A stretch of DNA of 64,000 bases from Azadirachta indica (taxonomy: Eukaryota; Streptophyta; Magnoliopsida; Sapindales; Meliaceae), in the NCBI GenBank assembly GCA_022749755.1, contig CM040453.1:20407368-20471367 (forward strand), read 5' to 3'. This document shows positions 1 to 12,068 of this stretch, one piece after another. The notes beneath the pieces are model-generated. The model worked only from the letters and a program-made list of their open reading frames with translations. It was not told the origin of the DNA and ran no database searches. Each line of letters starts with the position of its first letter. The stretch's first letter is position 1. Made by a program: the position numbers and the translations under genes.

Positions 1-2280
1 TGGCAAAAATAACGAGGCAAATCCAATAACTTCAACAACGATTAGAGGCATTTGAAAATCAAGAGAGAAGCCAGCAATATATAGAACTTGTCCATGAAGC
101 TCTTAGTGAAGATACATAATATATAATATTAAAATTTTATTTAACTCAACTTAAAATAATTTGATTTCAATACTACATACTTGAAACCTTTATATAGGTT
201 TTTATAAGGAAAGAAATGTCAAAGGTTAGGCCAATGATAAATCAATATTTGTCCTAGTATTTTATTATGTTTATGTCTTTTATTCATGTATTTTATCTTA
301 AAATTTTATTACTTTGAGCTTCTTTTTATTATTTGTAATAATTATTGTAGAAAGCCCAAAAACAAACCCAAGATGCTGGAAGGCCAGTATTTGCTGAATA
401 TAGTCCGTATTTTCTAACATAACTTTGTCCTCAATACTCATATTTGGGTGATACAAAATAATTTGAAAACTACATAATGATTTACAACTCTACATTTCAA
501 AAAGAAAGCAAATATTGAAGTTTTAAGGGTCAAAACTCTAGCTGGAAAGAAGACAATTGGGGAGACAGACTTTCCTTGACATGTGAGAGTGAATTTTGAA
601 TAAGTTGTTGACAAAATTAGTAAGAAGGGGACTTTTGAAGAGGCTGCTGTGCTGAGAACGAATTGGGGAAGAATTTGATGAATAATAGGGTTTTCAAAAA
701 GAGGGAGTTTTTCATTGAAGGGGGAGGATTGCTGGATTAAAGAGGACATTCTTGCTGGGCAGAATTATCATCTTTTTCAAAAACTTGGTAGTGAACCTTC
801 AAAAAAGGGAAGATTTCTTTTAGTTTGTTTATTTTTCAAATATGTTTAGAACTTTTGTAATTAGATTCATAAATTTGAATTTAAGAATGGAAGTGTAAAC
901 ATATTTTGGGAGTTTGGCTTTGCTATTGAAATGGTATTGAATATTTTGTGAATTGTGATTAATTTGAAGGTTGAGATTATTTCTTATTCATTGATCTGTA
1001 TAATTTTGATTAGTTGTTGTGGATTTGCTATCTATTATTTGTGATTGAAAATAATTTGAGAATTAAGGTGTTAGAAATATCATCTTACCTTATTAAACTC
1101 TTTTAAACAAGTATTTAAATTGAATCCATTGAATTGGTTTGATTTAAATGGTTAAATTATTTCCTTGTAACAACACAATTAATTAAGTAGAAGCCTCATA
1201 TCAAGGATATATTTAATTAATTGTAAGTGAGAATTACCATGATCATTGGAATTCTCTACCTTCAGTGGAAAAACTAATAATCTAAAATACATAATGGTTG
1301 TTTAATTCACCTTATATTTCAATACCAGATTATATAACTAGCCAAACCTCATCTAATTTCATTGAATTCAACAGAATTTTATAGATTTCAAGTTCTTGTA
1401 ATTTAGCTATTTAATCACTTCAATTGAAATAATTTGAAATTATCATTTAATTGCATTAGAGTATTTACGATTTTATATTTGCTTAAATTAGTAATTAATA
1501 GAAAATAATAAGAATTTAAACCATTGCAATTCCGCGAGAGATCGACTTCGGGTGAACTTATCGTTAGCTGTTAATGATTCGTGTACTTGTGAGTATTTAA
1601 AATTTGTACATCAAACTTTAAATTTTAGCAATGACAATTTGGTGATTAATTGATGACCTCATTCATAATTATAGCAATTCTTTTTAGTAATGAAAATATG
1701 GTCACTTGTTGACTCCACTTCGTAGTTACTACAGTTTCTATAGCAATGGAGATTCAATTACTGAAATTCAGTAGCCTATAATAAGAATTTGATAAATAAA
1801 TATTCAATTACTAAATTAACTAGACTATAACAATAATTTAATATATCTAATAACATTTGGAAAAATGCATGAATAATTTGGTACTTGAATATTGTAATGC
1901 CTAAAGAATCAACAAGATACAATATATGATAAATATTATGCTTAAATATGTCTGGTCTATTTTGCATCACTTGTACAATTTTGAACAAAAAAGACTAAGA
2001 AAATGCATTACTTGTCTTTAGTTATGTACAAACACCAAAATGCTATTAAAAAATAAGTGCAAAATATAAAGTGTCAGTGAGTTTAACTCCAACAATTATC
2101 AAATGATCATGAGATAGGTTTTTGATAAAATTTAATATTTTACAACCCAAATAAATAAATAATTTTGTAATAATGACACTCCGAGGCAAAGACAACTACT
2201 GACAAACCTTTAAGTTGTTTTCAGATCAATAAAAGGGCAAACGCGACACTAAATTGTTCATAATTTCTTTTAAAGAGTTT
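1..2280. other. Non-coding, degenerate repeat sequence
   Basis: No supported gene. Bases 32-119 read in one + frame as a short glutamine/glutamate-rich tail ending in TAA, preceded by another in-frame stop; it may be the last codons of a transposon protein, but it is too short to name. Around 1530-1600 (ccgcgagagatcgacttcgg and following) the sequence resembles the LTR/internal boundary seen in many plant retrotransposons; this is a weak impression. The rest is AT-rich without reading frames of interest. Confidence 0.4.
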
Positions 2281-2284
2281 ATCT

Positions 2285-3372
2285 CAGCAGATAACAATGA
2301 AGATTGTTTCTCTCGAACTCAGCCCTTTTCGTAGCTTCAGCGGCCACCATAGCTGCCTCATCAGCCCTTTGTGTAGCATCAATAGCGACTTGAGTGGCCT
2401 CCTCTATCTTATGATTAGCTTCCTCCAACTGTGCATTTTTACGTTGTGCTAATTCAAAAGGTTTTTTGGATAGCCATGGACGTCACGTGACTTGGAAGGA
2501 AAAACTTTCTCATAAATATGATCTTCAGATTCACATTCAAATTGCTCCATTTGTGATTTGTTTTGGAGTGATTCTAATTCGTTCTGGATAAAATATATTA
2601 CGAATAGGTGTAATTTTAAGAAATATGACTAATAAAAATAAGAATAATTATACATACAAAGGCCTTTTGAACACTGTCATTGACCCATTTTCCTTTTTTC
2701 TTGCTAAATCTAGTCATTTGGAACATGTCAATAAGGCTAAGATCTTCTCCAGTTTCAGAATTTTTCTATATATTAGGAGAATAAAATAAATCATTCAAAA
2801 TATCTTTCATATTATATAATCACAAATATAAAAGAAAAAATAGAAATCCACATACATTTTCAGTCCTAATGCCACTGAATGCCTTTGACCCAGCACAATG
2901 AGTGATCTGTAGCTTTCCTCTATTTGTCTTGTTCTTCTCACTAGTTTCCTGATGCAAGTTCAAAAATAGTGATTCAATAATTACAACTCAAAAGTATTAT
3001 GCCATTGACTTAAACTAAGATACTTCAATATTTTAAGGTGGATGTGCTAGTGCTTCATCCATTGTTGCATGCTGAAGAAATTTTTGATGTAGAGTATAAC
3101 GCCATCTCAAATATCTACGTTTCATATCCTCTTCAATAGCCAAATCTACGTGAGCTGCAACCCTTAATACGGATTTGTCCTAAGAATTTTAATGCAATAA
3201 CATGATATATTTAGAATTTCAAAATTGTATATGTATAACTTTATATCTATGCGTGCATTTATATAGGTAAATTTGACAGAATAAAATAGAATACTTACAG
3301 GAACAACCTTAATCAACATTTCGACAATTGCTCTTGGGATTTCACTCCAACCTTTAACTTGGAACGGTACAT
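2285..3372 (-). pseudogene. CACTA (En/Spm) transposon protein remnant, Transposase_24-like
   Basis: Read on the minus strand, blocks of protein-like sequence appear in order: VPFQVKGWSEIPRAIVEML (near 3370-3300), a block ending in MKRRYLRWRYTLHQKF (near 3180-3040), NKTNRGKLQITHCAGSKAF (near 2940-2880), a block with LIDMFQMTRFSKKKGKWV (near 2760-2660), and a Gln/Glu/Ala-rich coiled tail (near 2590-2290). This order matches the plant Transposase_24 / Ptta-En/Spm family: a basic helical region, then the 'ggSK' loop, then an 'F..T...K.G.fv' block, then a coiled C-terminus. The blocks are separated by AT-rich stretches that may be introns, and no single open frame spans them, so I treat it as a remnant. 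The catalytic TNP2-type transposase is not visible. Confidence 0.6.
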
Positions 3373-4016
3373 GTCATGGCAGTTGCTATGGCAAGGCCAT
3401 GCCACACTCACTGCCCACATCCGCTTTGCCCTTTATAAGGAGGATCTCAAATTCATAGGTGGAGATTGAAGGTTGATTAGTTTTATTTCGCTTTCTCATG
3501 TCTTTTACTTGTGATTTTGGGTTTTTAATTATGTATTTAATTGGCTAACTTCTTATTTAGGGTAAAAAGATAAAACCTTGATTGTGTATATTTATGATTA
3601 TTATTAATTTTGGATGATTGGAATTTGATGAAGTGATGATCATTTATATTATGCCTACTGATTAATGTTATTTGATTGAATAATTTAGGATTTGTAACAT
3701 TAATCATTATATACTTCAATGATTTGGGAGTTCGAATTTTGCCTTCGAACTTGATTCAATGATTTAGGACTGGCAACCTGGAATTTGAATTAGTATAAGG
3801 ATTAAATTACAACCTCTATTATTTAATTAAGGAATACATTGATGCAAGTTTTGAGAACCACACCAATCCCTTACCTTGATGCTTTTTATATAAATGAACT
3901 GTATTAGCGTAATAACCACACTAATTTGACAGTTAATGCAATGTTTTCTTGTTTCCATAACACCTAATGCATTGTTAGCATGTTTATAATAGCCCACACC
4001 AAGCGTTGTTGCATGT
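3373..4016. other. AT-rich sequence without a gene
   Basis: Between the transposase remnant and the assembly gap I see no supported coding sequence. The stretch at 3368-3440 is richer in GC but has no clear frame. Confidence 0.5.
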
Positions 4017-4116
4017 NNNNNNNNNNNNNNNNNNNNNNNNNNNNNNNNNNNNNNNNNNNNNNNNNNNNNNNNNNNNNNNNNNNNNNNNNNNNNNNNNNNN
4101 NNNNNNNNNNNNNNNN
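4017..4116. other. Assembly gap of exactly 100 N
   Basis: One hundred consecutive N. The round length suggests a placeholder gap of unknown true size. It falls inside the CACTA-like region, so continuity between the remnant below 3.4 kb and the CACTA end above 4.1 kb cannot be shown. Confidence 0.99.
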
Positions 4117-5816
4117 TTTTAATTCCTTTATATTGCTCCTTATTTTTACTCATTTAGGAAAAAGGTAATCATTGCTGATTTTCCTGATGAACATAGAGAG
4201 CAATAGAATTTACATTTGCAAAATGTGTGATTAACTATAAACCAACGAGAAGTTCCTCTCTTTGCCAAGAGTATGACCTCTGTTAATAGTTTCGAGTATC
4301 TTAGTGAGCTATAGAAGTTGTTAAGTGTTGTCATGAACAAATTGATTCATCTTAACTCTATGTTTTTTGAAATTGTTAGAAACTTTGAGGACTTTTAACA
4401 TTGTTAGCATGTTGTATTAGCAATCTCCAGCCATCTGAACATTGTGAAGTCTTTGTACAAGGTCTTAATTGCATGAGTTGGACATCTTCCTGAACTTAAA
4501 AATTAAAATCAATAAATTTTGGATCATCAATTAGTTTCGGATAGTTGCCGTCCTCATCAATTCAAATTCTAGAATGAATTCAAACAATGACATTAATATC
4601 TTGAACAAATAACTATCAATTTAATATTCAACATCAGACTTTGCTAAAACCATAGGTCTAACAGTTTTTTCAGATTTCTCCCTTAGTTTTGTCAATATTT
4701 GCATTAAATTTAATCTAATCTATTATGTGTTAAAAATTATGATATTTGTTGCTTTTTTAATTTTTGAACTGGCACCATTTCGGCCATGGTTGATGGGAGC
4801 TCAATTATGAGTTTATGTCAACATTGCCAGTCTATTGAATTATTGAACAACCTTTCTACCCTCTTCCACAAGTTTTAACTAATAAGTAAATTTACTTATT
4901 TACACAGGCAATGAGATTAAAAGAATCAAGAAGGAGAATGACAGCATGCAAATCAAACTCATGTAATTACATATAAAATCTTTCAGATATTGCGTTATGT
5001 TTAATTTCCTTCTGTGTCTCTAAAAATTGCTTGTATGTTTTAGGCATCTCAAAGGGCAAGATCTCACATCTTTGAATCACAAAGAGCTTAGGTAGAATAT
5101 TTGGCTTTGGCAACATGTATTAGGTTGCATATGTAGAGACTTTTTGTAAAACGGAATATTTGACTCGGTGATTTTGGGAATGTTAGTGGTAAACTTAATT
5201 CAAATTTTTCTCAAAATGTTTTCTAGCGGTGACTATCAGTAATCAGTGGATTAAAATTTTTTATTCATTGTAGCTTTTCTACAAATTTTATTGTGTAGAA
5301 GATGAAAATTTCAGTGTCACTTTTCAGGTTTGGAATGTTATCCAACATTTTGCAATATTTAACTAATTAAATTAATTTAATGAGATCAATATTTAAGTTA
5401 ACAAAAATATTATAAATAGATAATGTTTTTTGTCACTAAATATTTGGTAACAAAAGGTGATAGTAAAAAAAATAATTTTTTTTAAAATTATATATCGGTT
5501 GCAAAATGGTTGCTAAAAATTTTTAAATTATTCGCGGTCATTACATATCAGTTGTAAATATTTTTTGCGGTTGATATATATGGGTCGAAAATATTTTTTG
5601 CAGTTGATACATATTGGTTGTGAAATTGGCCGTAAATACTTTTTGCGGCTGCTAAAATAAAATAACTAAAAAATTTTTTCAGCGCGACTTATTCTAGCCA
5701 TTTAAATTTGGCTACAAATGACTGAAATTGGGCCGTAAAAAATGATTTTGCAGCTAAATATGTATTATTTGCGGCCGAAAAATTCAACTACAAAAGAAAA
5801 CAATTTCTTTGTAGTG
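4117..5816 (-). mobile_element. CACTA-like transposon end, copy A
   Basis: The outer end at 5804-5816 reads, on the minus strand, CACTACAAAGAAA, the CACTA terminal inverted repeat. Inside it, 5440-5800 holds many diverged subterminal motifs of the type TTTGCGGC/GCCGCAAA, as in plant En/Spm elements. The whole piece matches 39924-41675 in inverted orientation; for example, the 64-codon frame at 4146-4340 (-) aligns with that at 41449-41643 (+). Those frames are probably not genes: they show only that the DNA is shared. The other end lies beyond the N gap. If the Transposase_24-like remnant at 2285-3372 belongs to the same element, the orientations agree. Confidence 0.65.
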
Positions 5817-6300
5817 ATAAACTTGCCCCTTTGATGGTTCTATAACCAAAATTGAAGGATTAATTAATGTAAACAAAACCTTGCTTTGATGGCTCTTGAC
5901 ATGTAGTAATTCAAGTTCAATAATTAATATTTAGTTAGGTTATTATATATACGGAAGTTGAAATTTACATACTAGTGACATTAGGTGTTCCATTGTTATC
6001 ATCTTTAGTGATGCATCTAATGGTGACAGAACCACCGAGTTCCTTCATCACAAGCTGATTCCTTTATATTCGGCTCTGGCACTATCTCCAAATTGGAGAC
6101 GATCTGACAAAGAGTTTCAGCTACAAAATAAAAAAAAATATATAATAATTATAAAAAGAAGGAAAAGGATTCTCAATTTGTTAAATTTGTTTATTTATTT
6201 ATTGATGCAGCAAAAATGTTCATTTAGTTTGATTGTAAAATAAATAAATAAATAAAATGAAATTGGTCAAAACATGTATATATTCTTCTTGCATGCCATG
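5817..6300. other. Intergenic, no supported gene
   Basis: AT-rich. The segment 5985-6125 on the minus strand gives about 25 codons of exon-like sequence (VAETLCQIVSNLEIVPEP and neighbours), but it soon meets stops and I do not recognise it. Confidence 0.4.
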
Positions 6301-6303
6301 CAT

Positions 6304-6547
6304 CTATATGTATGCACACACGCAAACAACACATGCTAACACATGCTCACACATGCATACGCGCTCACGTACGAGCATATTGCACGTGTACATATTCTTA
6401 TGATACACATATACACGCACACACGCCCGCATGCACAACTCACACATGCACAATGCACGCAAGCACACGCACAAAGCACAAATGCGCAAAACACGTATGC
6501 ACACAAACACACGCGCACATGCACACACGTAAATGTACACACACAAA
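6304..6547. repeat. Degenerate CA/CG alternating repeat
   Basis: About 240 bases of cacacgca, cacatgca and cacgtacg units, almost strictly alternating purine and pyrimidine. Long frames on both strands are a by-product of the repeat (Cys/Val-rich on one strand, His/Thr-rich on the other) and are not genes. Confidence 0.85.
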
Positions 6548-6764
6548 AAAAATTAAAAAAATGCTACTTAAATTGGAAACTAATGTTTAATTATTTAATT
6601 AATGTAAACGTGTAATAATATTACTTTCTTCTTCAGTTAATCTGGAAACTAATGCATGCACACGTGCACACAAAAATAAAAAATGCTGCTTAAACTGGAA
6701 ACTAATGCTTAATTATTTAATTAATGTAGAGGTGTAACGATATTACTTTCTTCTTCAGTTAATT
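6537..6764. repeat. 122-bp tandem duplication
   Basis: Two adjacent copies with a 122-base period: the block beginning atgctactta at 6561 recurs as atgctgctta at 6683, and both end in cttcttcagttaat (about 6641 and 6762). The copies differ at a few positions and include the edge of the CA-rich repeat. Confidence 0.8.
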
Positions 6765-7256
6765 TCGGAAAAGTTGCTTCCTTAAAAGGCTATGCTGCAC
6801 TCTGAATAAATTTTAACTAATCAGAGCTAAGTTGAGAAATTAAAGGAAACCAAATAATAAGACAGTAAGCAGCAGAGAATGTATATGTTTCTTATTTTCC
6901 TTAGCTTATTCAAAGTTTCAGCTACCTCATTCTTCACTCTCTGATGTATATATATAGAAGGAGATGCCTCATATAATTAATATTTATGCCTATATTAAAA
7001 TAGAAATTAACATGCAAGTCACTGAGTTGTAATTTAACTTTGTATTTAGTAATTATGTCCTTATTTCAAATATAAGCTAAAACTTTAACCGAGAGAGCCC
7101 ACATTACCTTACCAGTAAAGGTAACTCCAACTAATTTCAAATAGACAACTCTTTTTATGTCAGTCTAATTATGACATTTAAACTCTTCTAGGATTTTAAT
7201 TAATTTCTTCCTTTCACATTGTATATTGCAACGTAAAACTTAAGTTTCAAAGGTAT
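6765..7256. other. Intergenic, no supported gene
   Basis: AT-rich sequence up to the left LTR of the first copia element. No reading frame or RNA gene that I can support. Confidence 0.5.
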
Positions 7257-8022
7257 TGGGTTGGGTTTCTTCCTATTTAGAGATAGCTCAAATATTTCTT
7301 TCAATAGTAACTAAACCCAATTAGTTTAAAGATATTTTACTTTTTTCTCAAGTAAGGTTTAGTGTTTAATTTTTTGTTTCAATATATATATGTGTGTTAA
7401 GAAGAGAAACGTTCACTGTTCATCATTTTTAGAGAGAGTGGATATTGTTCACGAGAGCGAGGCAGAATAGTAAACTCGGAACAATTTTGATCAAATGGCT
7501 GATCGGAGGTCGATTTGTGGTACGATTGAGCTGAAATTTTACCAGCAGCTTCCTAACTCAAAAGACTAAATTCTGATTGGTGGAGATCAGATTTGAAGTT
7601 CATTTTCTCTAGATTTCGTAGTTAAAAGTTAGACTACCATTTTGATGATGTTTTTTTTTAACTCTCTCTAATTTCTTTGTAGAATTTGATTGTTTGCCAA
7701 GATTGTGTGATCTTGAGAATGTTGTGGATGTGTACCTCTAGTTCTAACTAGAGAGAAATTGTGTATTCCCATTATTTGATTATAGTGGAGTTTTTTTGGT
7801 TGGACTACAGTCCTGTGGTTTTTACCCCTCACATTGGGGAGGTTTTTCACGTTAAAATTGATTGTGTTATGGTTGTTTTGTTGATGATGTGGTTGCTGTC
7901 CAAGAATTGATTTTGTGCCCAAAAATTGTTGCTCTACTTGTTTGTTTCCTATTAGGTTCACGCAAGAGGGGATAAAGTAATTATTGTACTTTCGCACTGA
8001 TTTGTATTAGTTTATTCTAACA
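7257..8022 (+). repeat. 5' LTR of copia element 1
   Basis: Matches 12069-12844 along its length, from TGGGTTGGGTTTC to TTTATTCTAACA. It holds the transcribed R/U5 features common in this group (ggttttt...cattggggaggttttt...cgttaaaattg). Confidence 0.85.
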
Positions 8023-8025
8023 AAG

Positions 8026-8037
8026 TGGTATTAAAGC
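8026..8037 (+). other. Primer-binding site (initiator tRNA-Met)
   Basis: tggtattaaagc lies three bases after the 5' LTR. It is a variant of the canonical TGGTATCAGAGC complementary to plant initiator tRNA-Met, the usual copia primer. Confidence 0.8.
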
Positions 8038-8072
8038 TTTGTTTATATTTGTTTTATGCCTTGTGTTCAATA

Positions 8073-8959
8073 ATGGAAGTTAATATAAGTAGAATGGTTA
8101 ATTTGAATGGTGCAAATTATCATTTATGGAAGGAAAAGATGAGAGATTTTTTATATGTGAAACATTATTATTTACCCGTGTTTGAGAAACAGAAACCCGA
8201 TAATAAAACAGATGCACAATGGAAGTTGCTTCATCGTCAGGTGTATGGGTACATCAGACAATAGGTAAATGACAATGTTTTGAATACATCAGTGGAGAAA
8301 CAGATGCAAGTTCTTTGTGGAATAAATTTGAAGAGTTATATGCCAGAAAAACTAGAAAAACCAGAAACAACAAACTATTTTTGATAAAACATATGATGAA
8401 CTTGAAATATTAGGATGGAAAACCCATGACAGATCACTTGAATGCATTTCAGGAAATCATTAATTAGTTGGCTAGAATGAACATCAAATTTGAAGATGAA
8501 GTACAAAGGTTATGGCTTTTGGGCACATTATCGGACTCATGGGAGACATTTAGAATGTTATTATCTAACTCAGCTCCTGATGGTATTATCACCGTGGAAT
8601 TGGTTAAGAATAGTGTTTTAAATGAAGAGAATAGAAGAAAGTCACAAGGTTCTTCACAGTTAGATATCTTAGTCACAGAAAAGAGGGAGAGGAGTAAAAG
8701 TAAAGGTCCGAAGAACAGATGTAAAAGTAAAAGTAAGACCAACAAGTTTGCCAATGTTAAATGTTATCATTGTGGTTTGAAGGGGCATATAAAGAAGTAT
8801 TGTCGACAGCTTAAGCGAGACAACAAGAAGGATAAAGGAAAGGGAAAGAAAAATGATGACAGTAGTGTGATGATAGAGTTGCTACTGTTACAGATAACCT
8901 TTTTATTATGTATGATGATGATGTTGTCAACCTTGTATGCCATGAGACCAACTGGGTAA
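8073..8959 (+). pseudogene. Copia 1 gag, broken
   Basis: Starts MEVNISRMVNLNGANYHLW, the usual gag N-terminus of copia (a short leader, then 'L.G.NY..W'). A stop at 8262-8264 ends the first open frame. The reading resumes in 8468-8959 with the second half of the gag domain, a basic Arg/Lys/Ser stretch, and a CCHC zinc knuckle CYHCGLKGHIKKYC (near 8762-8803) that would bind RNA. It has at least one frameshift and one nonsense codon between the halves. Confidence 0.8.
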
Positions 8960-9408
8960 TTAGTAGTGGTGCCTTCATTCATGCTATATTGCGAAGGGAA
9001 TTCTTTACATCTTATACATTCGGTAATTTTGGAGATGTTAGGATGAGAAATAATGGCTTAACTAAAGCTATAAACATGGGAGATGTGTGCTTGGAGACCA
9101 ATAATGGCACGATGTTATTTCTAAAAAATGTCAAGCATATTCTTGATATTCATTTGAACTTGATTTTTACAGGTAAACTTGATGATGAGGGTTTTTTCAG
9201 CAACTTTAGCGATGATAAATGGAAGCTTAGCAAAGGTTCTATGGTTGTGGCCCGAGGAAGGAAATGTTCTTCATTGTACTTTATGCAAGCAAAGATTACA
9301 GACAACAGTAAAAATGAAGATACAATTGAGTTATGGCATAGAAGACTTGGTCACATGAGTGAGAAGGATTTGAATGTTTTGGCCAAGAAGAATATGCTTT
9401 TGGGTTGA
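8908..9408 (+). pseudogene. Copia 1 protease and integrase zinc-binding region
   Basis: The aspartic protease block reads WVISSGAFIH where copia proteases have WVIDSGASIH: the catalytic aspartate is replaced by serine, so the protease would be dead even if translated. It is followed by the pre-integrase HHCC region (ELWHRRLGHMSEKDLNVLAK, near 9332-9390). The open frame ends at 9408. It overlaps the tail of the gag frame in another phase. Confidence 0.8.
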
Positions 9409-10470
9409 AAAATAAATCTTTGAAGAAGTGTGTTCATTGCTTGGCAGGGAAACAAACTAGGACTACCTTCAAGATATCTCCACTTTCAAGAAAATCACGT
9501 ATACTCAATTAGTACACTCTAATGTTTGTGGCTCTATGAAAACAAAAACACTTGGTGGTGCTCTCTATTTTATGACCTTTATAGATGATCATTCAAGAAA
9601 GTTGTGGGTTTATACATTGAAGACAAAGGATTAAGTACTAGATATGTTCAAACAGTTTCAGGCCTTAGTTGAGAGACAGACTGGGAAGAAGTTGAAGTGT
9701 ATTAGAACTGATAATGAGGGTGAGTATTCTGAACCATTTTATGAGTATTGTAGACAGTTAGGAATTCGTCATTAAAAGACACCTTTGAAGACTCTTCAGT
9801 TAAATGGGCTAGCTGAAAGGATGAATAGAATACTAGTTGTAAGAGTGAGATGTTCGCTTTCACAGGCACAATTGCCAATATCTTGTTGAGGGGAGGCTTT
9901 GAATACAATTGTACATGTATTGAATCTCATACCGTGTGTTCCTTTAGACTTTAATGTTCCAAATAAAGTTTGGTCAGAAAAGGATGTTGCTTATGATTAT
10001 TTTCGTGTCTTTGGATATAAAGCATTTGTGCATATTTTCAAAGATGAGAGGTCTAAACTTAATGTTAATACAAGACAGTATGTATTTCTTAGCTATGGTT
10101 AAGATGAGTTTGGCTATAGGTTTTATGATCCAGTGCAAAAGAAACTTGTAAGAAGTTGAGATGCTGTATTTATGGAAGACTAAACTATATAGGATATTGA
10201 GAAGTCAAAAGAAACAATGCCTCAATATAGTGATGCGTTGATAGACTTGGATCTAGTTCTTCCTACATATGTTCTAGCACAGCCTACAGATGAAGTCCTA
10301 AATAACCAGCATGATACAGGTGATATTGACACTCATATCCAAGTTGAGGTTGATGATGATGTTCAAGATCAGTCATCTACTTCAAAGGCTTCGCTAGAGG
10401 CTCCACTTAGAAATCCACCAGAAACTGACAACCCTTTACACGATATCCTACGAGTGAGTATGTGTTATTA
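9409..10470 (+). pseudogene. Copia 1 integrase core and linker, broken
   Basis: In shifting frames the integrase core can be followed: FIDDHSRKLWVYTLKTKD near 9580-9632, then RTDNEGEYSEPFYEYC near 9706-9753, and then a conserved 'FLNVPNKVWSEKDV...FGYKAFVHI' type region at 9930-10040. Stops at 9634-9636 and about 9774 and later frameshifts interrupt it. The stretch 10217-10471 is an acidic, poorly conserved linker before RT. Confidence 0.75.
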
Positions 10471-11139
10471 ACTGATGGGGAAGAGCCTGAATGTTATACA
10501 GAAGCAGTGGAAAGTGAACACAAGAAAGAGTGGATTGATGCCATGCAAGACGAGATGAAGTCACTGTATGAAAATCACACATTTGAGTTGATAAAGTTAC
10601 CTAAAGGTAAAAGAGCTTTGAAGAATAAATGGGTGTACAGAGTGAAACAGGAAGAACATACCTCGCAGCCACGATACAAAGCCAGATTGGTTGTTAAGGG
10701 ATTTAGCCAAAGGAAAGGTGTTGACTTTGATGAAATCTTCTCTCTAGTTGTCAAGATGTCATCTATTCATGTGGTATTAGGCATAGTGGCTAGTCTTGAC
10801 TTAGAGGTTGAGCAGATGGATGTAAAGGCTGATTTTCTACATAGGGACTTAGATAAAGAAATTTATATGGAGCAGTCAGAGGGTTTCAAAATAAAAGGAA
10901 AAGAAGACTATGCATGCAAGCTGAAGAAAAGCCTCTATGGCTTGAAACAGGCACTAAGACAGTGGTATAAGAAGTTTGAATCAGTTATGGGGGAGCAAGG
11001 CTATCGAAAAGCTTCTTCTAATCATTGCGTTTTTGTGCAAAAATTCTCTGAAGATGATTTTATTATATTGTTGCTTTATGTTGATGACATGTTGATTGTT
11101 GGCAGGAATGCTTCTAGAATTGACTCGTTAAAGAAGTAG
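10462..11139 (+). pseudogene. Copia 1 reverse transcriptase
   Basis: Well-preserved RVT_2 domain of 225 codons. Visible motifs are KNKWVYRVKQ, ARLVVKGFSQ, QMDVKADFLHRDL (first catalytic aspartate in QMDVK), LKKSLYGLKQALRQWY, and the active-site box LLYVDDMLIVG (near 11075-11105) with both aspartates. The frame stops at 11137-11139, so RT is separated from RNase H by at least one stop and a frameshift. It is a fragment of the larger element rather than an independent gene. Confidence 0.85.
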
Positions 11140-11226
11140 TTGAGCAGATCCTTTACTATGAAGGATTTAGGGCCAACAAAACAAATCCTTCACATTCGAA
11201 TTTGCTGAGATAGAGCAGCCAAGAAG

Positions 11227-11799
11227 TTGTGTATATTACAGGAGCATTACATTGAAAAGGTACTGGAAAGGTTTAATATGAGCAACGTTAAAGTAGTTAG
11301 CACTCCTCTTGCTACACACTTTAAGTTAAGGACCAAGCAGTCCTCTACAACAGATAAAGAGAAAGAAGATATGGAAAGAGTTCCTTATACTTCAGTAGTT
11401 AGAAGCTTGATATATGTGATTGTATGCACAAGACCGGATATAGCTCATGCAGTTGGTGTTATTAGTAAATTTTTATCCAATCTAGGAAGAGAGCATTGGA
11501 ATGTAGTGAAGTGGATTATGAGATATCTTGGAGGTACTTCCGATTTCAAACTCACCTTTGGAAATGAAGAACCTGTGTTAGTTGAGTATACAGATTCAAA
11601 CATGGTTGGAGATGTTGATACTCGAAAGTTTATTACGGGTTACTTGATGACATTTTCAGGTGGAGCTGTATCATGGCAATTAAGACTACAAAAATGTGTT
11701 GCACTTTCTACTATAGAGGCAGAATTCATTGCAGTGATTAAAGCATGTAAAAAATTGTTGTGGATGAAGAGGTTCTTACAGGAACTCGATTTCAAGTAA
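11227..11799 (+). pseudogene. Copia 1 RT thumb and RNase H
   Basis: Begins in the RT C-terminal region (HYIEKVLERFNMSNVKVVST...), continues through YTSVVRSLIYVIVCTRPDIA and the RNase H-like domain with YTDSNMVGDVDTRK and LSTIEAEFIA. Further diverged pol codons run on to about 12029 (SKNFSFHAKSKHIDVRYH), with stops. The order and wording are those of copia pol. Confidence 0.85.
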
Positions 11800-12050
11800 C
11801 AACGATATGTGGTATTTTGTAATAATTAGAGTGCAATTCACTTGAGTAAGAATTTCTCTTTTCATGCAAAATCAAAACATATTGATGTGAGATATCATTG
11901 ATTGAGAGATGCACTTAATGATAATATGTTTGAGCTTGAAAAGATTCACACAGATCATAATGCCTCTGATAGGTTAATCAAGACTCTTTCGAGGGAAAAA
12001 CTTGAAGTTTGTTGTTCGATTATTGGGTAAGCAAGTCCCTCCATATAGTT

Positions 12051-12063
12051 GGAAAGGGGGAGA
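12051..12063 (+). other. Polypurine tract of copia 1
   Basis: ggaaagggggaga lies just before the right LTR, where plus-strand synthesis would be primed. Confidence 0.75.
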
Positions 12064-12068
12064 TTTAT

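Noticed and set aside
438..749. 103-codon minus frame
   Set aside because: No family resemblance, no flanking gene signals, AT-rich repeat surroundings.
4146..4340. 64-codon frame conserved at 41449-41643
   Set aside because: Conserved only because both lie in copies of one transposon; no start context, domain or extension supports a protein.
6304..6615. Overlapping open frames on both strands (Cys/Val-rich and His/Thr-rich)
   Set aside because: They arise from a CA/CG alternating repeat, which lacks stops in several frames; composition, not coding, explains them.
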